Shown: positions 5,463 to 12,705, counted from the stretch's first letter. The stretch: DNA of 21,710 bases from JAZQNF01 sp045641505 (GCA_045641505.1 JAZUHB010000125.1:1-21710); one strand, 5' to 3'. A program made the numbers and translations. The notes: generated by a model from the sequence alone, not told the origin.

Positions 5463-5984
5463 ATGCTGATCAACGATTATTTACATGAGAATAAAACCAC
5501 ACGGTATCAATTATCCAAAACGGCGGGTCTGCCCTACGGCACCTTGAACGACATCTGCGTCGGAAAAACCGACATCGCGAAATGCACCGGAGAGACCCTC
5601 CTGAAGATTGCCAAAGCAATCGGCTGCACCGTCGATGACCTGCTGAATGAGCGTTTCAACCCTGCGGTCATCGACCTCGACGGCATCAGGGCGATCGTGG
5701 CTCCGGTTGCAAAAAAACACCGGCTTCGCGGGGTGTACGTATTTGGCTCCTACGCGCGGAATGAGGCCACAGACGAAAGCGACGTCGACCTTCTGATCGA
5801 CCGAGAGGGCTCCGAGATTCGCGGTGTGTTCGGGATGAACGCGCTGCTGGAGGAGCTCAAGGCGGCGCTCGGGAAGGACGTCGATCTCATCACCCTGCAG
5901 TCGCTTCAGCAGGAGAGCACGGCCCGGAGCAATGCCGAGTTCGTGCAGAACGTTACAAGGGAAATGGTGAAGGTTTATGGTTAA
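5463..5984 (+). CDS. mntA: HTH-MNT fusion antitoxin (nucleotidyltransferase)
   Basis: A 173-residue protein with an N-terminal XRE-type HTH (about 3-65: TTRYQLSKTAGLPYGTLNDI, then TLLKIAKAIGCTVDDLLNE) and a C-terminal minimal nucleotidyltransferase (about 70-173). The MNT signature is complete: GSYAR (95-99), SDVDL (106-110, the two metal-binding Asp) and a third acidic strand DVDLIT (139-144). MntA proteins neutralise the partner HEPN toxin by AMPylating its Tyr; the HTH adds a DNA-binding function, fitting the promoter palindrome. The start at 5463 has GGAGGA seven bases upstream; longer N-terminal versions run through the promoter. Its stop overlaps the toxin start by 8 nt, so the two are translationally coupled. 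Solitary MNT antitoxins lack the HTH, so the fusion is a variant architecture. Catalytic residues are intact. Confidence 0.88.
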   Translation: MLINDYLHENKTTRYQLSKTAGLPYGTLNDICVGKTDIAKCTGETLLKIAKAIGCTVDDLLNERFNPAVIDLDGIRAIVAPVAKKHRLRGVYVFGSYARNEATDESDVDLLIDREGSEIRGVFGMNALLEELKAALGKDVDLITLQSLQQESTARSNAEFVQNVTREMVKVYG

Positions 5985-6351
5985 CAGAGATCTGAGCATT
6001 TTGCAGCACATCGCGGCGCATTGCGATGACATTGAAGGCTTCATCGCGCGTTTCGGGAAGGACTTCGGGATGTTCACGCGCGACAGAGCGTACTTCAACG
6101 CCGTATCCATGGCCATTCTTCAAATCGGGGAGCTCGCGGGCTGCCTGAGCGAGGGGTACCGCGTGAAGACAGGCAAAAAGATTCCCTGGTCGAACATCAA
6201 GGGCATGCGGAACATCGTCGCCCATGATTACGGCTCCGTCGATGAAGGGTTGCTTTGGGAAACGGCCACAGAGGATATCCCGTTCCTGCACGCCTTCTGC
6301 AGCGCTGAAATCGAGCGCATCAAATCTATCGAACCCGAGGTACCCCTATGA
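5977..6351 (+). CDS. hepT: HEPN-domain toxin (HepT-like, DUF86)
   Basis: A 124-residue all-helical HEPN RNase. The catalytic and modification motif RNIVAHDYG is at 78-86: Arg78 and His83 form the R-x4-H active site, and Tyr85 is the residue AMPylated by MntA in characterised HepT/MntA pairs. SILQHIAAHCDDIEGF (7-22) and MAILQIGELAGCLSEGYR (45-62) are typical HepT helices. Length is normal for the family and the frame is intact. The gene starts inside the last codons of the HTH-MNT antitoxin, and its own stop overlaps the start of the following hydrolase gene (ATGA). Antitoxin-first order is a known arrangement for this family. Toxicity through RNA cleavage is family knowledge; the motif is direct observation. 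Confidence 0.9.
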   Translation: MVNRDLSILQHIAAHCDDIEGFIARFGKDFGMFTRDRAYFNAVSMAILQIGELAGCLSEGYRVKTGKKIPWSNIKGMRNIVAHDYGSVDEGLLWETATEDIPFLHAFCSAEIERIKSIEPEVPL

Positions 6352-7511
6352 AAATCAAACTGAAATCCCTCCTCCCCATCCTGCCGCTCCTGCGGAACCT
6401 CCGGACGATCCGGCGCGAGGACGAGGCCGGCCTGCTGTACCGGATGGACTACAAGGGCGACTATTACGCGCTGCTGCCGCTGCTTCGGGGCTTCTTCAAG
6501 GCGGGCTGCACGGTCTTCACGCACACCACGCCGGAGGGCGAGCGGCTGCTCGGGCGGAACTTCGACCTGCGGCACTACTCGGTCGACCCGGCGACGGGCG
6601 AGACGGAGATCACGGGGCTGATCACGGTGCTGCGGACCCGCAACCGCAAGGCGAAATACCGCTCGATCGGCGTCTGCGACGCGATGTATCTGGACCCGCA
6701 GGGCAAGCTCTTCCGCCGCGGCGCGTTCGACCGGCGCGACACGAACTCCTTCCGCGCGCTCATGCTGCCGTTCCTGACGATGGACGGCGTGAACGAGAAG
6801 GGGCTCGCGGTCTCCGTGCTGCACCTGAGCACCGACAACAGCTTCGAGGAGATCGAATACAAGGCGCCGGAGCTCTGGAGCGAGGAGGAGCGCAAGAATC
6901 TGATCCTCCTGGAGACGCCGGGCGAGCTGCCGGACAAGATGAACGGCCGCCTGAACAAGCGCAACATCATCCTGAACACCGCCGACGGCAGGGCCTGGCG
7001 GGTGCTCAAGGCGCGCGCGACCTTCCAGAACGAGCCCGGCCGGGAGGCCGTCATCCACACGGTCCTCATGCGCATGATGCTGGACCGCTGCGCGGACTGC
7101 GGCGAGGCAATCGAGTTGGCGCGCGGGGTCAACCTCATCTCGCCGCCCGACGCGGACAACCATATCATGGTGACCGATCCGAAGCGCTCCGTGATGCTCG
7201 AGTGGATCGACAACCAACTGACCGTCGAGGAGTGCAGCCACGCCTCGAACTTCTACCATAACCGGCCGGACCATTTCGGCTACGGCTACAACCGCGACGA
7301 GGCGCTGGCCGCGGCGATCGCGGAGCATCCGGATGGCATCACCGAGGCGGAGTGCATGCAGGCGCTCGAGCGGGCGAGCCAGAACTGCCTGGTCGGGAAG
7401 GATCACGGCTTCACGCAGTGGAGCGCGGTGTACAACCTGAACCGGCGGACGCTTCAGCTCGCGGTCCATTCGGACTACGAGCGGATCTTTTCGTTCGCGC
7501 TGGACGAATAA
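6348..7511 (+). CDS. Choloylglycine hydrolase / C45-like Ntn-hydrolase
   Basis: A 387-residue protein of the linear-amide C-N hydrolase group (bile salt hydrolase, penicillin V acylase, acyl-CoA:6-APA acyltransferase-like). Supporting motifs are AGCTVFTHTTPEG (52-64) with the likely nucleophile Cys54, GRNFDLR about ten residues later, FLTMDGVNEKGLAVSVLHL (the conserved Ntn beta-strand and turn), and near the C-terminus QWSAVYNLNRRTLQLAV, the final strand of the fold. Cys54 is internal, so a 53-residue leader would have to be removed, or the enzyme is used without autoprocessing. The leader has no clear signal peptide. The ATGA overlap with the HEPN toxin and GAGG seven bases upstream show coupling to the toxin operon. 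Its base composition is GC-richer than the MNT and HEPN genes, so it may have joined them later. The substrate is unknown. Confidence 0.8.
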   Translation: MKIKLKSLLPILPLLRNLRTIRREDEAGLLYRMDYKGDYYALLPLLRGFFKAGCTVFTHTTPEGERLLGRNFDLRHYSVDPATGETEITGLITVLRTRNRKAKYRSIGVCDAMYLDPQGKLFRRGAFDRRDTNSFRALMLPFLTMDGVNEKGLAVSVLHLSTDNSFEEIEYKAPELWSEEERKNLILLETPGELPDKMNGRLNKRNIILNTADGRAWRVLKARATFQNEPGREAVIHTVLMRMMLDRCADCGEAIELARGVNLISPPDADNHIMVTDPKRSVMLEWIDNQLTVEECSHASNFYHNRPDHFGYGYNRDEALAAAIAEHPDGITEAECMQALERASQNCLVGKDHGFTQWSAVYNLNRRTLQLAVHSDYERIFSFALDE

Positions 7512-7574
7512 TCAGACGCGGATAAAAGGCCGCTGGTGGAATTCTGACATATCCCGGTTTGCCGGGAGGAAAGA

Positions 7575-7616
7575 AAACCCGCCGAAGAGGATGAACTTTT
7601 CCTCTTCGGCGGGTTA
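7575..7616 (+). terminator. Terminator after the Ntn-hydrolase gene
   Basis: A perfect 16-bp stem (7576-7591 with 7600-7615), with arms AACCCGCCGAAGAGGA and its complement and an 8-nt loop, followed by ATTGTTT. The opposite strand has TTTTCTTTCC, so it can work both ways. It resembles the terminator at 3718-3761 in inverted orientation. Confidence 0.85.
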
Positions 7617-7704
7617 TTGTTTGCAGCATTTCAGAACTTACGGCATTTGGTAGCCAGCGAACCCTGACATGGCGCGGGTTTCGGGAATGGGCCGGCCGCG
7701 GCTT

Positions 7705-8054
7705 CGTCTCATTTTTCGGCACACTTTTTTAACTTTTACGACAAATCGGCCGAAAAACAGAAATCTGTCGTAAAGCAAAAAGTCACGTTTCCGGGCTTTA
7801 CGTCAAATACGGCGAATATGATAAATTTGTCGTAAATTTTACCTGTCTCAACGGTTTGGAATGTGTCCCAGGCAAGCCGAGTTCCGTCCCCTTCGCACAT
7901 TTGCTCGAAATGATGCATCCAACTTACGACAAAAATGCCTCCCAAAGCAAATTTGTCGTAAATCCTGAAAACGTCATTTTTGCGTTTACGTCAAATTCGG
8001 CAAACCACGTCGATTTGTCGTAAATTTGCAAAAACTGAACGAAAAAATGAGACG
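7705..8054. repeat. 350-bp symmetric intergenic element, copy B (inverted relative to A)
   Basis: The ends are the same 12-bp inverted repeat as copy A: CGTCTCATTTTT at 7705-7716 and its complement at 8043-8054. Eight boxes lie at 7735-7745, 7764-7774, 7797-7807, 7826-7836, 7923-7933, 7952-7962, 7985-7995 and 8014-8024, giving 30-[40]-22-[40]-86-[40]-22-[40]-30, exactly as in copy A. The orientation is opposite to A: the reverse complement aligns with A, with about 88% identity in the 290-bp boxed part by hand count. Boxes with ACGTC instead of ACGAC occupy the same two positions in both copies. Similarity continues beyond the ends, weakly to about 8085 and, with gaps, to the terminator at 7575. 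It lies between the convergent Ntn-hydrolase and GH39-like genes. No coding capacity is credible. Confidence 0.85.
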
Positions 8055-8092
8055 AAGGCGAGACAAATGCGCCGAAATGTGCCAAGGGGACA

Positions 8093-8163
8093 GAAGTGCG
8101 GGCAACGCGCAGTGCAAAGTGCGGAGCGCCGCGCAGTGCATACTGCGGGGCACCGCGCAGCCC
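8093..8163. repeat. Three-unit 24-bp GC-rich tandem repeat
   Basis: Units at 8093-8115 (23 bp), 8116-8139 and 8140-8163 share the pattern AAGTGCGGnGC-CGCGCAGTGC with several substitutions. The array lies just outside element B and 14 bp from the stop of the GH39-like gene. No T-run follows on the minus strand, so it does not look like a standard terminator for that gene, although each unit can fold on itself. Confidence 0.6.
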
Positions 8164-8177
8164 CCGGCGCCGCCGCC

Positions 8178-9464
8178 TCATTCGAACTCCATCAGCACCA
8201 CCGAGTCGGCCGGGAGCGAGACCGTCTCCGGGACCGGGCCCTCGTAGACCTCGCGGTCCGTCGAGCGGCGGTCGGTCAGCCGGATGCGGAGCGTGCGGAA
8301 ATCGCCGCGGACATCCAGCGCGAGCTCGCGGGCCGCGGGGTGCTCGAACGAGTAGTTGGCGATCAGGCAGCGGCCGCGGGTCCCGTCGGAGGCCGCCAGG
8401 GTGAAGAGGTCCGGCAGCACCGAGGCCTCGCGCACGCGCCCCAGCTCCTTCAGCCGGCGGAAATAGAGAAAGGCGTAGAAGGGCTTCTTCCGGACCAGCG
8501 TAAAGCCGTTGAAATAATACAGACCGTTGTAGCGGAGCATCATGTAGTTGCTCTGCATGTCATAATAGGTGGCGAAATCGACCGGCCCTTTCTGGAGCTC
8601 CGTCAGCATCGCCGCGGTGAAGCAGGCGCCGCCGATCCGGCCGATGTGGGGGTAGGACTCGCGCAGCCGGTCATTGAAATTGATATTGAAGTTCCACTCG
8701 TCGAGGACGGTCGGGACGCCGGTGAAGCCGTGCCCGTCCAGCAGCTCGCGCACGAGGCGGCTCTTCTCGCGGAAGCGGGCGGCGTCGGTGCCGTAGAAAT
8801 GATAGCTGAAAAAGTCGAGCGGACAGCCGCTCTCGCGGACGAAATCCAGCCAGCGGCGGGCGAAGCCGCTCAGGGGGTCGGAGAAGGCGCAGCCGCCGAC
8901 CTTCACGCCGGGCAGGGCGTCCCGGAGCTTCCGCGCCGTCAGCCCGTAGAAGCGGTGGAACTCGCTCTCCTCGCCGCTGTAGAAGATCGGGAGGTCCGGC
9001 TCGTTCCAGACCTCGAAGCTGACGTTTTCATAGCGGTAGCCGTCGGCCCAGCCGCCGCAGTAGTGCTCCGCGATCCGGAGCATGATGTCGGAGAGCTTTT
9101 CGACCGGGCAGGGGAAGGCCGCGTGGTTGTCGACGTTCTTCAGGGTGGCGCTGGCGCCGAAGCGGAAGATGATCTGCACGCCGAGCGTCTGCAGCTTTTC
9201 GAGCAGGCGGTCGGTCTCCGCGAAGCGGTAGTTTTTCGGATCGGTTTCATCCCGCCCGATGTCGGGGAAGACGCGGCAGTAATCGACGAAGGGCCGCGGC
9301 GAGAGCAGCTCCGTGTCGTGCAGGCGGACGATGGGCAGGTCGAGCTCCGCGAAGAAGCGCGAGGGGTCCAGCGCGCCCGTGTGCAGGCCGGGGCCGTTCG
9401 TCACGCCGTTGACGGGCTTGAACGCGCCCAGATCCTTCCCGAAATCGATCGTAAGCTTTTCCAT
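8178..9464 (-). CDS. GH39-like glycoside hydrolase
   Basis: A 428-residue clan GH-A (beta/alpha)8 hydrolase. The general acid/base motif FEVWNEPDLP lies at 150-159 (Glu155) and the nucleophile motif TVLDEWNF at 252-259 (Glu256); this ~100-residue spacing with NEP and DEW fits GH39 (beta-xylosidase and related retaining enzymes). IVRLHD (45-50) and YHFYGTD (221-227) are further family-like core strands. A small beta-sandwich follows the barrel (about 340-428). No signal peptide is present, so it should act in the cytosol on imported oligosaccharides. It is the last gene of a four-gene operon; its ATG is 3 nt after the stop of the phosphatase-family gene, with GGAG as ribosome site. The exact sugar cannot be read from the sequence; with a GH16 partner a beta-glucan or mixed hemicellulose product is plausible. 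Confidence 0.8.
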   Translation of the reverse strand: MEKLTIDFGKDLGAFKPVNGVTNGPGLHTGALDPSRFFAELDLPIVRLHDTELLSPRPFVDYCRVFPDIGRDETDPKNYRFAETDRLLEKLQTLGVQIIFRFGASATLKNVDNHAAFPCPVEKLSDIMLRIAEHYCGGWADGYRYENVSFEVWNEPDLPIFYSGEESEFHRFYGLTARKLRDALPGVKVGGCAFSDPLSGFARRWLDFVRESGCPLDFFSYHFYGTDAARFREKSRLVRELLDGHGFTGVPTVLDEWNFNINFNDRLRESYPHIGRIGGACFTAAMLTELQKGPVDFATYYDMQSNYMMLRYNGLYYFNGFTLVRKKPFYAFLYFRRLKELGRVREASVLPDLFTLAASDGTRGRCLIANYSFEHPAARELALDVRGDFRTLRIRLTDRRSTDREVYEGPVPETVSLPADSVVLMEFE

Positions 9465-9467
9465 GTG

Positions 9468-10241
9468 TCACTCCAGATAAAAGGTTTTGCAGGCGGCGAG
9501 CTCGTCCGCCGTGACGCCGTATTCCGCGAGGAGGAAGGCCTCGACGGAGCCCCAGCGGGCCTCGATCTCGCTAAACATCGCGCCCAGGAGCTCCGGCATC
9601 GCGAAGCTGTTGTAGAAGACGGCGTCGATGCCGCTCCGGCTGAAGCCGAGGAGGCGGAGCCCGAAGCGGGAGGCCGCGAGGGCCGCGGGCTTGTTGGTTT
9701 TCAGGTAGTCGCGGACGATTGCCTCGCGGCTGAAGCCGAGCGCCCACAGGAGGAGCGCCGCGCAGACGCCGGTCCGGTCCTTGCCGCCGTGGCAGTGGAA
9801 GAGGAAGGTCTTATGAGCGGTCAGCAGGCGGAAGACCTCGCGGATCCCCTCGTTCCGGCAGAGATTTTGCGAATAGATTTCGCGGTAGAACTCGCGCTCG
9901 TGCGCGGCGAAGTCCGGCCCGCAGGCGCGGTTTTTCCAGAAGGTCGAGATCGCGTAGCGGTCGATGCCGTCCGGCTCCCGCGTGAAGGCGGGGTCGCCGA
10001 ACGGAGCGTTGACCGACGCGCAGGGCAGCGGGTCATCGGGCTTTTGCCGGATCTCCTCAGGCGAGCGCAGGTCCACGGCCTCGTCGAGCCCGAGCCGCCC
10101 CAGCTTCCGGAGCGCGCGCGGGGCCAGCCCGGCGAGTACGCCGCTGCGGAAGATCCGTCCCTCCTTCAGCCGGGGGCCGCCGTCATCCCGGAGCCGGTGC
10201 AGGTCGCGGAAGTTGCGGAGCTTTTTCTTCTTCATGGGCAT
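9468..10241 (-). CDS. Tyrosine-phosphatase-family protein (Y_phosphatase3-like)
   Basis: A 257-residue cytosolic protein with the P-loop FHCHGGKDRTG (148-158; nucleophile Cys150, Arg156), the form typical of bacterial PTP/DSP-like enzymes active on phosphotyrosine or phosphoinositides. The N-terminal RNFRDLHRLRDDGG (9-22) and RIFRSGVLAGLAP (29-41) followed by VDLRSPEE (56-63) are the conserved strands of the Y_phosphatase3 family. All catalytic residues are present. It starts 6 nt after the MFS gene stop and ends 3 nt before the GH39-like gene, so it is part of the operon. Two in-frame ATGs (10241 and 10235) are equally possible; neither has a strong ribosome site and coupling to the transporter gene is likely. 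Its role in a glycan operon is unexplained; it could act on a phosphorylated sugar or be regulatory. Confidence 0.85.
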   Translation of the reverse strand: MPMKKKKLRNFRDLHRLRDDGGPRLKEGRIFRSGVLAGLAPRALRKLGRLGLDEAVDLRSPEEIRQKPDDPLPCASVNAPFGDPAFTREPDGIDRYAISTFWKNRACGPDFAAHEREFYREIYSQNLCRNEGIREVFRLLTAHKTFLFHCHGGKDRTGVCAALLLWALGFSREAIVRDYLKTNKPAALAASRFGLRLLGFSRSGIDAVFYNSFAMPELLGAMFSEIEARWGSVEAFLLAEYGVTADELAACKTFYLE

Positions 10242-10247
10242 CCGGAC

Positions 10248-11648
10248 TCAGTACTCGTCGCCGGTGATCGTGTCGAGGTCGTTGTTCTTCGTTTCCTTCA
10301 CGGTGAAGGCGACGAACAGCACCGAGGCCAGCATCAGCAGGTCGCAGCCGATCATGAAGGTGTAGGAAAGGTCGACGTGGAAGATCGCGGGGATGTTCGA
10401 GAGTGCGGCGCCCGCGATGGAATTGCAGAAGCCCGTCACCATCGTGAAGATGCCGACGATGGTCGCGCGTGAGGCGGTCGGGACGGATTCGCTCGTCATC
10501 GTCGTGCCCAGCGTGTCGCGGCCGGCCCAGTAGCCGCCCGAAACGAGGCCGTAGACGATGCCCAGCAGGAAGACCGGCAGCAGGCCGTGCTTGAAGCCCA
10601 GGATAAACAGGGTGTAGGCCGCGATGAACAGCAGGCCGTTGGCGATGACGGTCACCTTGCGGCCGAATTTGTCGGAGATGAAGCCGCCGATCAGCGAGAA
10701 CGCGCCCTCGATGAAGGGGTAGACGATCGTCACGATCGCGATGGCGTCGGCGTTGCCCGACTCCTCCAGGATCAGCGAGTACGGCTTCGTGAAGGTCATG
10801 GCGGCGCAGAAGAAGCACGCGGCGATGAAGAGCATCCGCGTCTGCTTGTGCGTGAAGATGAAGGCGATGGTCTCCTTGAAGCTGAGCGACGCGACGCGCT
10901 CCTCCTTCTCGATCTTCTCGCCGCGCAGCACGCGGATCTCCTGCGCGAGGGCCGCCTTCTTGTTCTCGACGAACTGCTCGGTCTCCTGCGTGAAGAAGCA
11001 GGACAGGATCGCGACCAGAAGGGCCGCGGCGACGGGGATGATGAAGACGTAGCGCCAGGACTCCGGCACGGCCTCGGTCTGGAAGACCAGCTTGAACACG
11101 CCGATCAGGGAGCTGCAAAGCACGGAGATCGCCTTCGTCGCGGAGGCGAAGCGCGCCCGCAGATGCTTCGGCGCCGACTCCAGAATGAAGATCTGGTGCA
11201 CGTCGCCCTGATAGCCGACGGTCGAGATGACGAAGCCGATGATGTAGACGATCAGGCTGCGCGCGAGCATCATGATGCCCATGCCGATGCCGGTGAGCAG
11301 GGTGTTGATGATCAGGAAGGGCTTGCGGCCGAACTTATCGGTCAGCGCTTTGTAGAACGGCAGGAAGATGGTGACCACGGCGCCGAAGATCAGCGCGTAG
11401 TTCTCGTAGAGCTGGAAGCCCTTCTCGCGCCCGACGCCGCTCAGCAGGTTGTTCAGCGCGTCGGCCTTCATGACGTTGTGGATGTTCGAGCCGAAGATGT
11501 CGACGCAGAAGTTCAGCGTGACCATGACCAGCAGCAAAATGAGGTAGCGGCCGACGATCGGCTTGAGCTCCTTTTTCGCGAGCTTTTCGAGTTCCTTTTC
11601 CTTTTGGGCGATGAGGACCGCCTTCTGCTCCTCGGTGTACGTTTTCAT
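10248..11648 (-). CDS. MFS transporter, sugar porter type
   Basis: A 466-residue major facilitator with twelve predicted membrane helices in two halves. The inter-helix motif A is present twice (LTDKFGRKPF near 104 and ISDKFGRKVT near 314), the mark of an internally duplicated MFS. The N-terminus carries an unusually charged coiled-coil-like stretch (EEQKAVLIAQKEKELEKLAK, residues 6-25), and the central loop (about 225-262) is long and charged, both cytoplasmic. It is the second gene of the glycan operon, 33 nt after the GH16 gene, and probably imports the oligosaccharide or sugar released outside. Substrate and coupling ion are inferred from context only. The start at 11648 is preceded by AAAGGG about nine bases away, a modest site. 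Confidence 0.85.
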   Translation of the reverse strand: MKTYTEEQKAVLIAQKEKELEKLAKKELKPIVGRYLILLLVMVTLNFCVDIFGSNIHNVMKADALNNLLSGVGREKGFQLYENYALIFGAVVTIFLPFYKALTDKFGRKPFLIINTLLTGIGMGIMMLARSLIVYIIGFVISTVGYQGDVHQIFILESAPKHLRARFASATKAISVLCSSLIGVFKLVFQTEAVPESWRYVFIIPVAAALLVAILSCFFTQETEQFVENKKAALAQEIRVLRGEKIEKEERVASLSFKETIAFIFTHKQTRMLFIAACFFCAAMTFTKPYSLILEESGNADAIAIVTIVYPFIEGAFSLIGGFISDKFGRKVTVIANGLLFIAAYTLFILGFKHGLLPVFLLGIVYGLVSGGYWAGRDTLGTTMTSESVPTASRATIVGIFTMVTGFCNSIAGAALSNIPAIFHVDLSYTFMIGCDLLMLASVLFVAFTVKETKNNDLDTITGDEY

Positions 11649-11681
11649 CTGGCGTGACCCTTTCTTATTGAAATTTCCGGT

Positions 11682-12629
11682 TTACTGATAGACCCGGATG
11701 TAATCGATCTTGAACTCCGCGGGGAAGGGTGTGGTTTCGTCCGGGCTGCCGGGCCAGTTCCCGCCGATGGCCAGGTTCAGCAGGATGTACCAGCCCATCG
11801 TGCGGAAGGCGTCGAAGTGCTCGCCGTCGAGCTCCTCGCGCATGAACTCCGTGTCGTCGACGTACCAGACCAGCGTCTTCTCGTTCCACGCGAGGCCGAA
11901 GGTATGGTAGCCGGTCGTCCCGAAGGTGCCCTCCGGCAGCGTGAAGCTGCGGCTGTTCTCGCCGTCGTAGTTGCCCGTGAAGCCGTTCGCGCGCCAGCCG
12001 AAGTACTCCTTCAGGCTGTTGACCCAGTGGATCGCGCCGTGCGATACCGCGTTCCCCTCCTTCGCGCCGACGGCCTCCATGATGTCGATCTCGCCGCAGA
12101 GCGGCCAGAACGCCTGATTTTTGATCGGCGGCAGATACGGGACCTGCCCCATCATCCAGAACGCCGGCCACAGCCCCTGCCCGTCCGGCAGCACGGCCCG
12201 CATCTCGAAATAGCCGTAGCGGAAGAGCTTCTTGTTCTGCGTGACCAGCGAGACGCTCGAGTAATCGCAGCCGTACTCCGGCTCCGCCAGGCGGTCCGCC
12301 CGGATGACCAGCGCGCCGTCCTCGAGCCGGAGGCTGCCGCCGTTTTCGTCGTCGGTGTAATACTGTAGCTCCTGGTTACGGTGCAGCGTGTGGCCGGAGA
12401 AGGTCCAGGCCTTCCGGTCGAGCGCGTCTCCGTCAAACTCATCGCTCCAGACCGGCTCGCCGAAGAACGCCTTGATTTCCCCGGCGTCAGCGGAGAACGT
12501 GAGCTCGTTTGCCTTCGCCGAGACGGAGGTCTTGGCGGTGTTGATGAGCGTAAAGGCGAGCAGCAGCGCGCCGAACGCGGCGGCGACGGCGAGAATAATT
12601 ATTAGGATACGTTTGAGCCATTTTTTCAT
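11682..12629 (-). CDS. GH16 beta-glucanase (laminarinase/lichenase type), membrane-anchored
   Basis: A 315-residue secreted or membrane-tethered endo-beta-glucanase. The catalytic GEIDIMEAVG (179-188; Glu180 nucleophile, Asp182, Glu185 acid/base) is the E-x-D-x-x-E form of GH16 enzymes. Other landmarks are WSDEFDGDALDRKAW (61-75), LQYYTDDENGGSLRLEDG (88-105), LWPAFWMMG (153-161) and the final strand FKIDYIRVY. Residues 1-30 are a basic start plus one hydrophobic helix without an obvious signal-peptidase or lipobox motif, so it may stay anchored. ATG at 12629 is preferred; a GTG directly before it (12632) is closer to the AAGGAAG site and remains possible. It is the first gene of the operon GH16, MFS, phosphatase, GH39-like, and begins extracellular degradation. 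Whether it prefers beta-1,3 or mixed-linkage glucan cannot be told here. Confidence 0.9.
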   Translation of the reverse strand: MKKWLKRILIIILAVAAAFGALLLAFTLINTAKTSVSAKANELTFSADAGEIKAFFGEPVWSDEFDGDALDRKAWTFSGHTLHRNQELQYYTDDENGGSLRLEDGALVIRADRLAEPEYGCDYSSVSLVTQNKKLFRYGYFEMRAVLPDGQGLWPAFWMMGQVPYLPPIKNQAFWPLCGEIDIMEAVGAKEGNAVSHGAIHWVNSLKEYFGWRANGFTGNYDGENSRSFTLPEGTFGTTGYHTFGLAWNEKTLVWYVDDTEFMREELDGEHFDAFRTMGWYILLNLAIGGNWPGSPDETTPFPAEFKIDYIRVYQ

Positions 12630-12661
12630 CACGTTTTCTCACTTCCTTGATGTTATTTTGG

Positions 12662-12690
12662 ATTGTAGCATAGCTGCCGGAGGAGCGCAA
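12662..12690 (-). promoter_or_regulatory. Promoter of the beta-glucan operon
   Basis: On the minus strand TTGCGC (12685-12690), 17-bp spacer, TACAAT (12662-12667) with an extended TGC before it. It starts within 16 bp of the stop of the upstream alpha/beta hydrolase gene and no terminator separates the two, so read-through is also possible. Confidence 0.65.
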
Positions 12691-12705
12691 CGCCCTGCCG
12701 GCCGC

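Noticed and set aside
7980..10472. An 830-codon plus-strand open frame
   Set aside because: It runs antisense through two well-supported enzymes (GH39-like and tyrosine-phosphatase family) and has biased Ala/Glu/Arg/Val composition without motifs.
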